The translations under genes and the position numbers were made by a program. A stretch of 25,251 nt of DNA from Candidatus Woesebacteria bacterium. GTDB lineage: Bacteria; Patescibacteriota; Microgenomatia; UBA1400; MFAQ01. Positions 6,585 to 13,799 of this stretch are shown in pieces; position 1 is the first letter of the stretch, and each line of letters begins with the position of its first letter. The stretch lies in contig JAGVOE010000017.1 in NCBI GenBank assembly GCA_020052895.1, positions 1-25,251 of the forward strand, read 5' to 3'. The notes below the pieces were generated by a model that was not told where the DNA came from, ran no database searches, and saw nothing but the letters and a program-made list of their open reading frames with translations.

Positions 6585-7466
6585 TTACTTGAGCCAGACC
6601 ATCATTCCCTTTTCTTCATGAGTTACGGGCACTCTGCTTGCTCTCTGGCACCTCATTTGATCAGTTAGCAGTGACTCAGTAAAGGGAAAGTGACCCCAGA
6701 CCGCAAAAATACAGCCACTTCCTTGAGTATCTTCTGATAGATCTGATTTCACCCCCACCACTCTCATTCCGGCCGACTCCAGCTGTCTGGCTACCTGTGT
6801 TCCAAGACCAGACTGACCGGATAGGTTGTTCACTGTCAGATCCACATTTTCACCCAAAATGGACTCCAATACAAACTTATTTTTTGTCCACAGTGTGGCT
6901 ATTGAGCCAAAAACTAAGGATTCCCGACCGTCCGGCTCTACTGTTTTATCGAAAATCTTACTCGGTAGATCCATCTCTAGGACTTTTTTGGCAGACAACG
7001 ACTCCGCCAAAAATCTTCTAATCAAGATCCGATCCCTCACGCTTAAGTCTGTTTTTAAACCCACTCTGTACAACTGAGCCAAAACTCCTTCTGGTGAAAC
7101 TTCTCCGCCTACCTCGATCACTCTAGCCACCACCACCCCCATCGACAAACCCAAAGACTTTTCTACCATTTCGTAAGGGTTTTTCTCCAATAAGCCATAG
7201 TGCCACAGCGAGGTCGCCGGATATCTGGCTTCAGAATTAAAGATTTTTATCGTCAGAGCCTCTGGGAAAGTCACCCAGCCGACCATCTCCTCCTCCGGTC
7301 TAAGCATCAATAGACCAACTCTGTCCGAATTCAAAACCACGATATTCAGGCCCATTCGGCTAGAGTAAATTCCCTGTCGCCAGGCCTTGACCAGTAGTAG
7401 GACCAGTAAGATAATCAAAAAAACCACTCCCAAGCTTTTGGCTACCCGATCTTTAGAACTCTCCAT
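6585..7466 (-). CDS. Membrane-anchored protein with LytR C-terminal-like domain
   Basis: 293 aa with one N-terminal helix (about residues 11-27, SLGVVFLIILLVLLLVKAW), leaving most of the protein outside the membrane. Residues about 206-260 (VDLTVNNLSGQSGLGTQVAR, then LESAGMRVVGV) match the LytR_C pattern, a domain often found after LytR-CpsA-Psr cell-wall ligases or alone in actinobacteria and Patescibacteria. The middle has no recognisable LCP catalytic arginines, so wall-polymer transfer is not claimed. Its start overlaps the antiporter gene by 14 nt, so translation is probably coupled. The end converges with the TPR gene at a 1-nt gap. Confidence 0.75.
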   Translation of the reverse strand: MESSKDRVAKSLGVVFLIILLVLLLVKAWRQGIYSSRMGLNIVVLNSDRVGLLMLRPEEEMVGWVTFPEALTIKIFNSEARYPATSLWHYGLLEKNPYEMVEKSLGLSMGVVVARVIEVGGEVSPEGVLAQLYRVGLKTDLSVRDRILIRRFLAESLSAKKVLEMDLPSKIFDKTVEPDGRESLVFGSIATLWTKNKFVLESILGENVDLTVNNLSGQSGLGTQVARQLESAGMRVVGVKSDLSEDTQGSGCIFAVWGHFPFTESLLTDQMRCQRASRVPVTHEEKGMMVWLK

Positions 7467-9132
7467 CGTAAATCTCCTTCAAAGCTTCATTTTGTCGGGT
7501 TCGATAGCGGCTCAGAGTGGTTGTGTCCTGCTCAAACCGCTTCATAAGCTGACCTAGATGAAGTCCACTCACAAAATGAGGGAAAATAACGTATGAAGCA
7601 CCTGCCCGATAGAGGTCGGCCGCTTGAGAAGCCGACTCGGCATCTACAATCACCGGAACCTTAACTCCCTTCAACAACATCTCCGAAAGCAGCGCCAGCG
7701 AGTCGTGGACATCTTTAACTGTCGATATCACCATCTTGGCTTCTCTCATATCGGTAATATCCAGCAGATCTGGATCCGATACATCCGCAAAAATAGCCTT
7801 ATCACCTCGATTTTTTAGCTTCTTAACAATCTCCGGATTAAAATCCACTATCAGAACTGTCTCGCCATTTTTCTTCAAAAAAGACATAATGCTGCGTCCG
7901 GTACGATCTCCACCCAGCAGGACAATGTGCCCTTTTAAAGCTAGAGACTCCCCTTCTCTACCCACACTTAAAAATATCTTTGGTAATATCTTGGTCCAAA
8001 ATTTATAAATACTCCGAGCGCTAGTCATCAAAATTGTCGAGGTGACCATGGTTATAAGACCCGCTACCGTCACCGCCGAGACCAGGTCACTCCCCCAGAG
8101 AGATGAAGTCAAACCAATAGACATCACAATTAGGGCAAACTCCGAAATCTGAGTCATATTTATACTCAAAGAAAAAGCCGTTTTTCTTTTAAGACCACAC
8201 CATAGGGCCACTACTCCAGTGATTACCAACTTACCCAGGATCACAAGCGTCACTATTTGTAAAACTAAAATCCAGTTAACCGCATCGGTACCCACCTCAA
8301 AGCCGAGCAGCACAAAAAAGACCGTCAAAAAAACATCTCGCAAAGTCTTAACCTTGCTAACTATCTGGTAGTGACCCCAGCTAGTTGACAGTGACAGTCC
8401 TGCTAGGATACCTCCTATCTCAGGTGATAATCCCAAGACGTGGGTTGAGAAATAAACAGACATAAAAAACCAGACCAAACTAAACATAATCAGATCCTCG
8501 GACGACTTAATGATCGATTTCATAAGCCACGAAATTAGATAGTGGCCAAAAACATTAACCACCAGGAGAATCAGCCCGATCTTCCAAGCCAAAGCCCCAA
8601 TACTGGTCCAGTCATAGCTGTTCTTTAGTCCCGGGATGAGGGTCAAGATAACGATGGCCAGTAGATCCTGAAGTAAAAGCATACCCAAACTAATGTTGCC
8701 CACAAAACTACCCAGGTCTTTCTCTTCGGACAAAGTCTTAACTACCAAAATAGTACTGCTAAAGGTTAAAGCTATCGCCAACATGATTGAAGGAACTACC
8801 TCCAAACCCAGAACCCAAAAAGAAAATAAACCATACAAGCCTGTCAGTAAAGTTGTCTGCAGCCAAAAGAGCTTAAAGACCATTTTCCCCGAGTGCCTTA
8901 GTCCCTGCCAGTTCATCTCTAACCCCACCAGAAATAGCAGTAAAGTCACTCCCAAAGTCGAGAACAGCCTCATGACCTCAATGGTTTCGGCTCCAAAAAC
9001 TCGCAAGCTTCCCAAAACGAAACCTGCCAGTACCTGACCAACCAAGGATGGTAGTCTAAAAAATCGAAGAGCAATACCCAAAAGCACGGCTGCTGCAAAC
9101 ACCACCATCATGTCGACCAAAAAAATATCCAT
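7453..9132 (-). CDS. KefB-type cation/proton antiporter with TrkA-N (RCK) domain
   Basis: 559 aa. Residues about 1-385 form a Na+/H+-exchanger fold of 12 or so helices, including LLLFLVGLEMNWQGL and ALTFSSTILVVKTLSEEKD, which are typical of the CPA2 family. From about residue 398 a Rossmann RCK/TrkA-N domain begins (GHIVLLGGDRTGRSI, then IVDFNPEIVKKLKNRG, IFADVSDPDLLDI). It binds nucleotide and gates ion flux. CPA2 proteins exchange K+ or Na+ for protons at the inner membrane. The gene begins 4 nt after the pseudouridine synthase stop and overlaps the next gene, so it sits in the middle of an operon. The exact ion is not predictable. Confidence 0.9.
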   Translation of the reverse strand: MDIFLVDMMVVFAAAVLLGIALRFFRLPSLVGQVLAGFVLGSLRVFGAETIEVMRLFSTLGVTLLLFLVGLEMNWQGLRHSGKMVFKLFWLQTTLLTGLYGLFSFWVLGLEVVPSIMLAIALTFSSTILVVKTLSEEKDLGSFVGNISLGMLLLQDLLAIVILTLIPGLKNSYDWTSIGALAWKIGLILLVVNVFGHYLISWLMKSIIKSSEDLIMFSLVWFFMSVYFSTHVLGLSPEIGGILAGLSLSTSWGHYQIVSKVKTLRDVFLTVFFVLLGFEVGTDAVNWILVLQIVTLVILGKLVITGVVALWCGLKRKTAFSLSINMTQISEFALIVMSIGLTSSLWGSDLVSAVTVAGLITMVTSTILMTSARSIYKFWTKILPKIFLSVGREGESLALKGHIVLLGGDRTGRSIMSFLKKNGETVLIVDFNPEIVKKLKNRGDKAIFADVSDPDLLDITDMREAKMVISTVKDVHDSLALLSEMLLKGVKVPVIVDAESASQAADLYRAGASYVIFPHFVSGLHLGQLMKRFEQDTTTLSRYRTRQNEALKEIYDGEF

Positions 9133-9136
9133 TAAA

Positions 9137-9949
9137 TTATTCTAGCACTCGTAGCGAGGAAAGAAATTGCTGAGCATCCTCCGGTAAGGGGGCCTTGACC
9201 AAAACTGGCACTCCAGTCATCGAAACAAACTCGATCTGCTCGGCGTGCAGAAAGTGGTGTGATAGGTACCTTCGATCTTCTCTGGCAAACTTGCGATTTA
9301 GATACTTGTAGTCCGAGAATATTGGCCAACCCAAAAATGCCATGTGAACTCGAATTTGGTGTGTTCGGCCAGTTTTTAAATTCAATCGCAACCAGCTCAA
9401 ACTATCATTCCAGTGCTCATGGCCAGGATAGTTAAAGCGCTCTTCCACCTTCCAAGTCGTCACTGCTTTTTTGCCTTCATAGTGGACCTGCCATTTTTCT
9501 CTATCGTACAAGCTGCGCTTCAGAGGTAACACCACCTCACCCTCATCCGGCTCGACTCTACCATGTACCAGGGCTATGTAAGACTTAACGATTTGGCGGC
9601 TCTTAAATAACCCCAGATAGTACTCCAGGGCGGCTGGTGTCTTGGCCACCATCAAACAGCCACTAGTTTCCTTGTCCAATCGGTGACAAACCCCACTCCT
9701 CTGCCGATACAAATCGTCAATGTTTTGATTTTTTGATTCCTGCCTGCCGGCAGGCATGGCTTTGAGTTTTTGATTCCTGCCTGCCGGCAGGCATGGCTTT
9801 GAGTTTTTGAGTTTTTCATACCACCCCTGCCCCTCCACCCAATCTTGTACCGTCTCACCCTTGATTGATTCAGCTCGATTGACGACCCCGTCCACCGGCT
9901 TATTTATCACCAGTGTCTCTGAATCTTCGTACAAAACATCTATTTCCAT
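9137..9949 (-). CDS. RluA-family pseudouridine synthase with repeat-derived insert
   Basis: 270 aa from ATG 9949 (a GTG at 9952 is also possible). It isomerises uridine to pseudouridine, probably in 23S rRNA. Family motifs are clear: LVINKPVDGVV at the N-terminus, the catalytic aspartate in GVCHRLDKETSGCLMVAKT, YIALVHGRV, and RLNLKTGRTHQIRVHMAFLG followed by GWPIFSDYKY. Residues about 50-77 (KNSKPCLPAGRNQ, then KAMPAGRQESKNQ) are foreign to the family and encoded by two tandem 37-bp repeats. They lie between the N-terminal strand and the catalytic domain, where a loop can be tolerated. There is no N-terminal S4 domain. It leads the operon with the antiporter and LytR_C-like genes. Confidence 0.9.
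   Translation of the reverse strand: MEIDVLYEDSETLVINKPVDGVVNRAESIKGETVQDWVEGQGWYEKLKNSKPCLPAGRNQKLKAMPAGRQESKNQNIDDLYRQRSGVCHRLDKETSGCLMVAKTPAALEYYLGLFKSRQIVKSYIALVHGRVEPDEGEVVLPLKRSLYDREKWQVHYEGKKAVTTWKVEERFNYPGHEHWNDSLSWLRLNLKTGRTHQIRVHMAFLGWPIFSDYKYLNRKFAREDRRYLSHHFLHAEQIEFVSMTGVPVLVKAPLPEDAQQFLSSLRVLE
9730..9803. repeat. Two tandem 37-bp repeats with palindromic cores
   Basis: Units 9730-9766 and 9767-9803 appear identical. Each contains the perfect 16-bp palindrome TGCCTGCCGGCAGGCA (9741-9756 and 9778-9793). As 37 is not a multiple of three, the two copies are read in different frames (PCLPAGR and AMPAGRQ). Similar PAGR inserts are known from Patescibacteria. Confidence 0.92.
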
Positions 9950-9957
9950 CACACCCT

Positions 9958-9963
9958 AGTATA
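9958..9963 (-). promoter_or_regulatory. -10 element for the pseudouridine synthase operon
   Basis: TATACT on the minus strand, 8 nt before ATG 9949, predicting a leaderless message. The dispersed repeat at 9968-10026 starts 5 bp upstream. Confidence 0.55.
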
Positions 9964-9967
9964 CTTC

Positions 9968-10026
9968 GTCATTCCGAGCGACACAGCCGAGTTTACCCGC
10001 CTCAGGCGGGAGGAATCTCACTCCAC
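9968..10026. repeat. Dispersed intergenic repeat, copy A
   Basis: Begins GTCATTCCGAGCG and ends GGAATCTCACTCCAC, with an inner hairpin CCCGCC-TCA-GGCGGG (9996-10010... the loop includes 10002-10004). Related copies lie at 19763-19852 and 21273-21316. It supplies the last codons and the stop of lspA. Confidence 0.8.
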
Positions 10027-10379
10027 ATATACAACACCACTCCCACCGTTATAAGAGCATCTGATAAGTTAAACCAAAAACCTCCAGGGGCAAAGTATAT
10101 ATAGTCCCAAACCCCGCCTAGCCAAAGACGGGGAATCAGATTTCCCAGTCCGCCCAGAGCCAAGGCACTCCAGGCCAGTTGCTTCTTTCTCTGGCTCAAC
10201 TTCCTCCCAGCCCAAAGTATAAAAATTAAGTAAATCAAAACCACTAGCCAAGTATTAAGACCAGCCAACCAGCCAAAAGAGACTCCACTGTTTTCCACCC
10301 CTCGGCCTAGAAACCGAAAATAAAACTGTAACGGTACATCTACTAGAATCACCACCAACCCCAGCCAAGAGAGACTCAC
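10002..10379 (-). CDS. lspA: Divergent signal peptidase II (prolipoprotein peptidase)
   Basis: 125 aa with four membrane helices. LspA cleaves the signal peptide of diacylglyceryl-modified lipoproteins. Conserved blocks are present: NSGVSFG (30-36), GGLGN (76-80), GGVWDY with Asp92, and FNLSD with Asp107. Asp92 and Asp107 match the catalytic aspartate pair. Two conserved positions differ: the DxxxK motif reads DVPLQ (14-18, Gln for Lys), and GNxxDR reads GNLIPR (Pro83 for Asp). Activity is plausible but uncertain. The start is GTG, overlapping the previous stop in GTGA. The C-terminal SEIPPA and the stop codon come from the dispersed repeat at 9968-10026. Confidence 0.82.
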   Translation of the reverse strand: MSLSWLGLVVILVDVPLQFYFRFLGRGVENSGVSFGWLAGLNTWLVVLIYLIFILWAGRKLSQRKKQLAWSALALGGLGNLIPRLWLGGVWDYIYFAPGGFWFNLSDALITVGVVLYMWSEIPPA

Positions 10380-10756
10380 CTCTGTTTCTGCTCTATCTCT
10401 CTCTCACAGGCCATACAAAACTCAGCCGTGGGGTTTACCGCTAGTCTGTCTGTATCGATCATCTTCTGACAGCTTTCACAAATGCCATACTTCCCTACCT
10501 TAATCCTAGTCAAAGTTTTTTTGATCTCAATGATTGATCTATTCACCTGCTGTCTCATGGCCGAACTACGATCGTGCTCCACGTTCTCGGCTACATCTGA
10601 GTCTACTGAGTTGTCATTATCTCGATTCCCGGTAATAAAAGGGTCTTCACTCTTGAGCTCTTTTTTGGTCTCCTTTAACCGACTTTTTTCACCCTTTAGA
10701 TACTTAATCAAAGGCATTAGTACCGATCGAGGAAACTTAATTTTGTTTTCTTCCAT
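10376..10756 (-). CDS. DksA/TraR-type C4 zinc-finger protein
   Basis: 126 aa. The N-terminal half is a predicted coiled coil rich in Lys/Glu (KGEKSRLKETKKELK), followed by an acidic stretch with DNDNSVDSDVAEN. The C-terminal zinc finger has four cysteines in CESC and CMAC, inside YGICESCQKMIDTDRL and AEFCMACERE. DksA/TraR proteins enter the RNA polymerase secondary channel and modulate transcription initiation. The acidic tip residues expected for DksA cannot be assigned with certainty. It overlaps lgt by 20 nt and lspA by 4 nt, so all three form one operon. Placement between two lipoprotein-maturation genes is characteristic of this lineage's arrangement, by inference. Confidence 0.88.
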   Translation of the reverse strand: MEENKIKFPRSVLMPLIKYLKGEKSRLKETKKELKSEDPFITGNRDNDNSVDSDVAENVEHDRSSAMRQQVNRSIIEIKKTLTRIKVGKYGICESCQKMIDTDRLAVNPTAEFCMACEREIEQKQR

Positions 10757-11477
10757 GTTTTAGAATATTTTTTATATCTTCTGTCGCTGTCCTACCAGAC
10801 CTAATATACACCAAAACACCACCACCAACCAACAATCCGAGTCCCCAGATCAGACTCCAACTATCTTGATTATGAAACAGCCATTTCTCCACCACAAACG
10901 ACAGTCCCCAAAAAGCTAAGCTAAAGCCAGAAATTAGCCCTGATCTTGAAGAGGTTCTCTTTCCGCGGTACCATTCATAAGTCCGATATCGGTCTTCTAC
11001 CTGCCAAAAGAAGATAAAAAGCAGCAAATAAACCACCGCTAGCCCCAGATACTCCATCGTGTGGGTTAGTAGATACAAGCCAGCCAGAAAAACTGCGCCA
11101 CCGGATAGTATTCCCAAACTTGCTAGATCAAACCAATCCCAGAAGCGCCCCTTGATCCTTCTTATTGAAAATAAGACTCCAAGACCAACGCCACCAATCG
11201 CCCCCCAGCGGTCTAGTCCAGGGTAGTTGGTCAGCATCAAAACTCTAGAAAGGTGATTCCAAAACTCAGACCAATGCAGTAGGGCAAAAACTACTCTACC
11301 GGTGATAAAGGCCCAAAAAGCTGACATCACCACCGTATCCAAGATATGAAAGTCTTCAAAGTGAGACTCTACAGCTTTTTTGTAAAATACAAACGAACCC
11401 CAGAGAAAAGCTACGGCCGTCAGCAGACCAAAACTATATACATAGTAGCCACTGACTCTGATTGCTGCTTCATCCAT
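10737..11477 (-). CDS. Lgt-like prolipoprotein diacylglyceryl transferase, divergent
   Basis: 246 aa (family about 260-300) with seven or so helices. Lgt moves diacylglycerol from phosphatidylglycerol to the lipobox cysteine. Resemblance is in the N-terminal YYVYSFGLLTAVAF, the FITGRVVFALLHW block (equivalent to GARxxYV), and RWGAIGGVGLGVL, plus linkage to lspA. The usual signature GRxGNFxNxExxG is not found; the equivalent region reads AGLYLLTHTMEYLGLA. It may be a degenerate or specialised Lgt, or another Lgt-fold membrane protein. The ATG at 11477 lies 6 nt after a minus-strand TATACT, so the message is probably leaderless. It heads the lgt-dksA-lspA operon. Confidence 0.72.
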   Translation of the reverse strand: MDEAAIRVSGYYVYSFGLLTAVAFLWGSFVFYKKAVESHFEDFHILDTVVMSAFWAFITGRVVFALLHWSEFWNHLSRVLMLTNYPGLDRWGAIGGVGLGVLFSIRRIKGRFWDWFDLASLGILSGGAVFLAGLYLLTHTMEYLGLAVVYLLLFIFFWQVEDRYRTYEWYRGKRTSSRSGLISGFSLAFWGLSFVVEKWLFHNQDSWSLIWGLGLLVGGGVLVYIRSGRTATEDIKNILKHGRKQN

Positions 11478-11483
11478 AACTAG

Positions 11484-11491
11484 AGTATACT
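11484..11491. promoter_or_regulatory. Symmetric -10 element serving both strands
   Basis: AGTATACT is a perfect palindrome, so TATACT reads on both strands. On the minus strand it ends 6 nt before the Lgt-like ATG (11477). On the plus strand it ends 10 nt before the ATG of the YdjM-like gene (11502). Only 24 bp separate the two start codons. Confidence 0.65.
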
Positions 11492-11501
11492 AAAAAAACA
11501 T

Positions 11502-11948
11502 ATGCTATCGATAGCCCATGGCTCCACCGGTGCCTTAATTGCCTCCAAAATTCCCAACCCCCTTATTAGCATTCCCCTAATCCTCCTGTCTCATTTCCTG
11601 GAGGATAGTGTCCCCCACTGGGATGTTGGTCAAGGTCTGACTCGAAAATCAAAAACCAAAAAGGCGGCCTTTTTCCAAGAACTTTTTTTTGACTTTCCTT
11701 TATCCATCATCGTGGTTTATCTATTTTTCCAGATCGGCCACCCCTTTGATTGGCGGCCCTGGCTTGGTTGGTTTTTTGGCCTACTCCCCGACTTTATCGA
11801 GTTCCCCTACCTTTTTCTGAACCAACGAGGACCACTTTTTAAAAAATTTGCCACCTTCCATACCTGGTGGCACCACTCCACGGCTAATCTCTTTTGGGGT
11901 CTTCTGCCTCAGTTTCTCGTCCTTCTCCTCATTCTCCTCCTAAAATAA
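11502..11948 (+). CDS. YdjM/DUF457-like membrane protein (putative metal-dependent hydrolase)
   Basis: 148 aa with about three helices. Histidine and aspartate motifs resemble the YdjM/DUF457 membrane hydrolase group: AHGSTGALIASK at the N-terminus, LLSHFLEDSVPHWD, LPDFIEFPYL and TFHTWWHHSTANLF. These could form a metal site at the membrane face. The family is about 160-200 aa, so this one is short. The ATG follows the shared -10 element at 10 nt, and no Shine-Dalgarno site is present. Its end converges with efp at a 47-bp gap that has no clear terminator. The substrate is unknown. Confidence 0.72.
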   Translation: MLSIAHGSTGALIASKIPNPLISIPLILLSHFLEDSVPHWDVGQGLTRKSKTKKAAFFQELFFDFPLSIIVVYLFFQIGHPFDWRPWLGWFFGLLPDFIEFPYLFLNQRGPLFKKFATFHTWWHHSTANLFWGLLPQFLVLLLILLLK

Positions 11949-11995
11949 ACTATGATCTCAGCACTAACAACCTCGCACTATTAACTAATAACTCC

Positions 11996-12556
11996 TCAGT
12001 TTGCTCTTCCCGTATACTGCCCCGTTTCGGTATTGATCTTAATCGAGTCTCCAGGATTGATAAACAGCGGCACCATTACCAAGAGACCAGAGGCGGTTTT
12101 GGCTGGCTTCAGAACGTTGCTAACCGTGTTACCCCTAGCACCAGGCTCACTCTCGGTAATTTTCATGATCACCGAGCTTGGGACCTCAACCCCCAAAATT
12201 TTCTCGTCCCAAAAAAGTACCCAGGCTTTCTCACTCTCTACTAGGTAGCCAACATCATCTCCCAAGATCTTTAGTGGAATCTCAACTTGTTCAAATGAGG
12301 TTGGATCCATGAAATAAGCCTTCTCGTCATCCTTGTACAGATACTGTAGATGTCGCTTGTCCAAAGCAATGTTTTCCACCATATTGCCGGAAATATAGCC
12401 TTTGGTCTCAATCGCGCCATTAAAAAGATTTCTAGCCTTAACCTTGATCGTGGCATGCCCCCGCCCCATCTTGGTAAAGTCGTACTTAGTCACCCGAAAA
12501 GGCACACCATCTTCGGTGAAAGTTACCCCTACTTTTAGTTTATTGACATCAATCAT
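11996..12556 (-). CDS. efp: Translation elongation factor P
   Basis: 186 aa, full length, with three OB/KOW domains. EF-P enters the ribosomal E site and relieves stalling at polyproline. The N-terminal KOW domain has VNKLKVGVTFTEDGVPFRV and the C-terminal motif is FINPGDSIKINTETGQY. The tip loop that is normally modified reads KMGRGHATIKVK, with Arg32 where the EpmA/YmfI-type proteins have lysine. Arg32 is the state of the EarP-rhamnosylated subfamily, although unmodified forms exist. The ATG overlaps the upstream TPR-gene stop in ATGA, so the two are co-translated. Confidence 0.95.
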   Translation of the reverse strand: MIDVNKLKVGVTFTEDGVPFRVTKYDFTKMGRGHATIKVKARNLFNGAIETKGYISGNMVENIALDKRHLQYLYKDDEKAYFMDPTSFEQVEIPLKILGDDVGYLVESEKAWVLFWDEKILGVEVPSSVIMKITESEPGARGNTVSNVLKPAKTASGLLVMVPLFINPGDSIKINTETGQYTGRAN

Positions 12557-13323
12557 AATGCTGCTCTAATTTTACTTATCTCGTTTTTTCTAAAACCAAA
12601 ATCTGTCCAAGACACGACCCCTTCCGGAGCCTTAAGATTCTGCTCAGCCCGATCCAACCAGACGAGTATCTTTTGCTTATACTGTTCAGTTAAATCTAGA
12701 TCCATGATTGTTCGGCAAAGATTAATCAATAGCCCCGATCTCCAAATAGCCCACGTCGAGTAATCTTTTTGTCTAAGAGACTCCCCTTCATCAGAAAGCA
12801 AATACTCTTCATATAGTTTTTCGGCCTCTTCAACTCCCTCTTTAACTCTGCCTAATCTGACTACATCTATGACTTTAAAACCTTGATACTCATAAACTAG
12901 GGCTGGGTTTTCAACATATTTTGGGTCACTGGGCGCCTTATCTATGGCCTCTTGGTAGAAACTTTCGGCCGCCGAGTATTTTTTTTGATAGTCAGCTATC
13001 CTACCCAAAAATCTGGCTACTCGAGATTCCCACCTGGAAAGATCATTCGTTTTTACAAATTCTTGAGTCTCAAGCACCATCCTTTCCATCTGTGACAAAA
13101 ACTCACTCTTTTTAGTCTCCATGTATTTATGTTGCCAAATCAGCGCCTCTTCCAAGAAACACTCCACCGCGCCATCCATCAGGGTATTTTCTATCGCAAA
13201 CTCCCTCAGAACTCGAATATCGACAAGGGCTTCATCCTGTTTAGTCGTGTCTTCTCTAAGCACCGCTGTTGCCGATAACAGGTCGCCAAAATTAGCCTGA
13301 TTTATCTCTTCCTTTCTTAACAT
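12553..13323 (-). CDS. TPR-like helical repeat protein
   Basis: 256 aa, no signal peptide or membrane segment. The middle has TPR-like helices (ARFLGRIADYQKKYSAAESF, then YQEAIDKAPSDP) and the rest is predicted helical (EALIWQHKYMETKKSEFL, LLINLCRTIMDLDLTEQY). Such proteins act as binding scaffolds. It directly precedes efp with a 4-nt overlap, which suggests a role tied to translation or simply shared expression. A TAAAAT hexamer (13334-13329, minus) ends 5 nt before the ATG, consistent with a leaderless start. Confidence 0.8.
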   Translation of the reverse strand: MLRKEEINQANFGDLLSATAVLREDTTKQDEALVDIRVLREFAIENTLMDGAVECFLEEALIWQHKYMETKKSEFLSQMERMVLETQEFVKTNDLSRWESRVARFLGRIADYQKKYSAAESFYQEAIDKAPSDPKYVENPALVYEYQGFKVIDVVRLGRVKEGVEEAEKLYEEYLLSDEGESLRQKDYSTWAIWRSGLLINLCRTIMDLDLTEQYKQKILVWLDRAEQNLKAPEGVVSWTDFGFRKNEISKIRAAL

Positions 13324-13339
13324 AGCTTATTTTAACACC

Positions 13340-13348
13340 TGGTATAAT
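13340..13348 (+). promoter_or_regulatory. Extended -10 promoter
   Basis: TGG followed by TATAAT (13343-13348). The -35 is weak, as expected for an extended -10. It drives the small gene at 13381 with a leader of about 26 nt. Confidence 0.65.
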
Positions 13349-13380
13349 CAAATCGAATTCGTACCTTAAAGGAGATATAA

Positions 13381-13557
13381 ATGAACGCAATAAAAATTAC
13401 CCGGAGTTTGATTGTACTTTCACTGGTACTCGGAGTAGGACTAGGGGTCGCCATGAGCCAAACCTACTCGCCCTGGCTAACCACTCTTTTTTTACTAGAC
13501 CTAGGAACCTTTTTTGGTCTATGCGTCCTGGCCGACAAGCTTGTCCACCAATACTAA
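13381..13557 (+). CDS. 58-aa two-helix membrane protein
   Basis: ATG at 13381 after AAAGGAG (13368-13374, 6-nt spacing). The translation begins MNAIKITRSLIVLSLVLG and ends LCVLADKLVHQY before TAA 13555-13557. Two hydrophobic helices cover about residues 9-25 and 33-50, separated by SQTYSPW. Promoter, Shine-Dalgarno site and frame all agree, so the gene is likely real despite its size. It is followed at 15 nt by a six-codon ORF and a terminator. No family is recognised. Confidence 0.75.
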   Translation: MNAIKITRSLIVLSLVLGVGLGVAMSQTYSPWLTTLFLLDLGTFFGLCVLADKLVHQY

Positions 13558-13572
13558 ACATAAGGAGAGATC

Positions 13573-13593
13573 ATGACCAAAATATTTCATTAA
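13573..13593 (+). CDS. Six-codon ORF with strong ribosome site (MTKIFH)
   Basis: AAGGAG (13562-13567) lies 5 nt before ATG 13573; the frame reads MTKIFH then TAA. It ends 9 nt before the terminator stem and cannot regulate a downstream plus-strand gene by attenuation, since a minus-strand tRNA follows. The start resembles that of the 55-aa gene at 14416 (MIKTFT, similar ribosome site), so it may be a truncated relative. It could also be a functional micropeptide. Confidence 0.4.
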   Translation: MTKIFH

Positions 13594-13602
13594 CAAACCC
13601 AT

Positions 13603-13626
13603 CCCGCCCATAAGGGCGGGTTTTTT
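13603..13626 (+). terminator. Rho-independent terminator
   Basis: CCCGCCC, loop ATAA, GGGCGGG, then six T. It ends two bases before the 3' end of the convergent tRNA-Leu gene. Confidence 0.92.
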
Positions 13627-13627
13627 G

Positions 13628-13710
13628 TGCCGAGAGTGGGGATCGAACCCACACGAGGTTGCCCTCACAGGTTTTTGAGACCTGAGCGTATACCATTCCG
13701 CCATCTCGGC
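13628..13710 (-). tRNA. tRNA-Leu (anticodon CAA)
   Basis: 83-nt class II tRNA. Acceptor arms are GCCGAGA and TCTCGGC with discriminator A. The anticodon stem CAGGT/ACCTG encloses CTCAAAA, giving anticodon CAA (codon UUG). The variable arm is TGAGGGCAACCTCG-like and the T arm is GTGGG-TTCGATC-CCCAC. No CCA is encoded, so CCA must be added by the nucleotidyltransferase. The gene is convergent with the terminated small-gene unit. Confidence 0.95.
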
Positions 13711-13799
13711 TTACAACCTTTATTTTACTTCAAGCTACGCTGGTTTTTGAGCGTCCTCGTCCTGACTCGGACATTTCGCCTGACTGTAGGCTCAACCTT

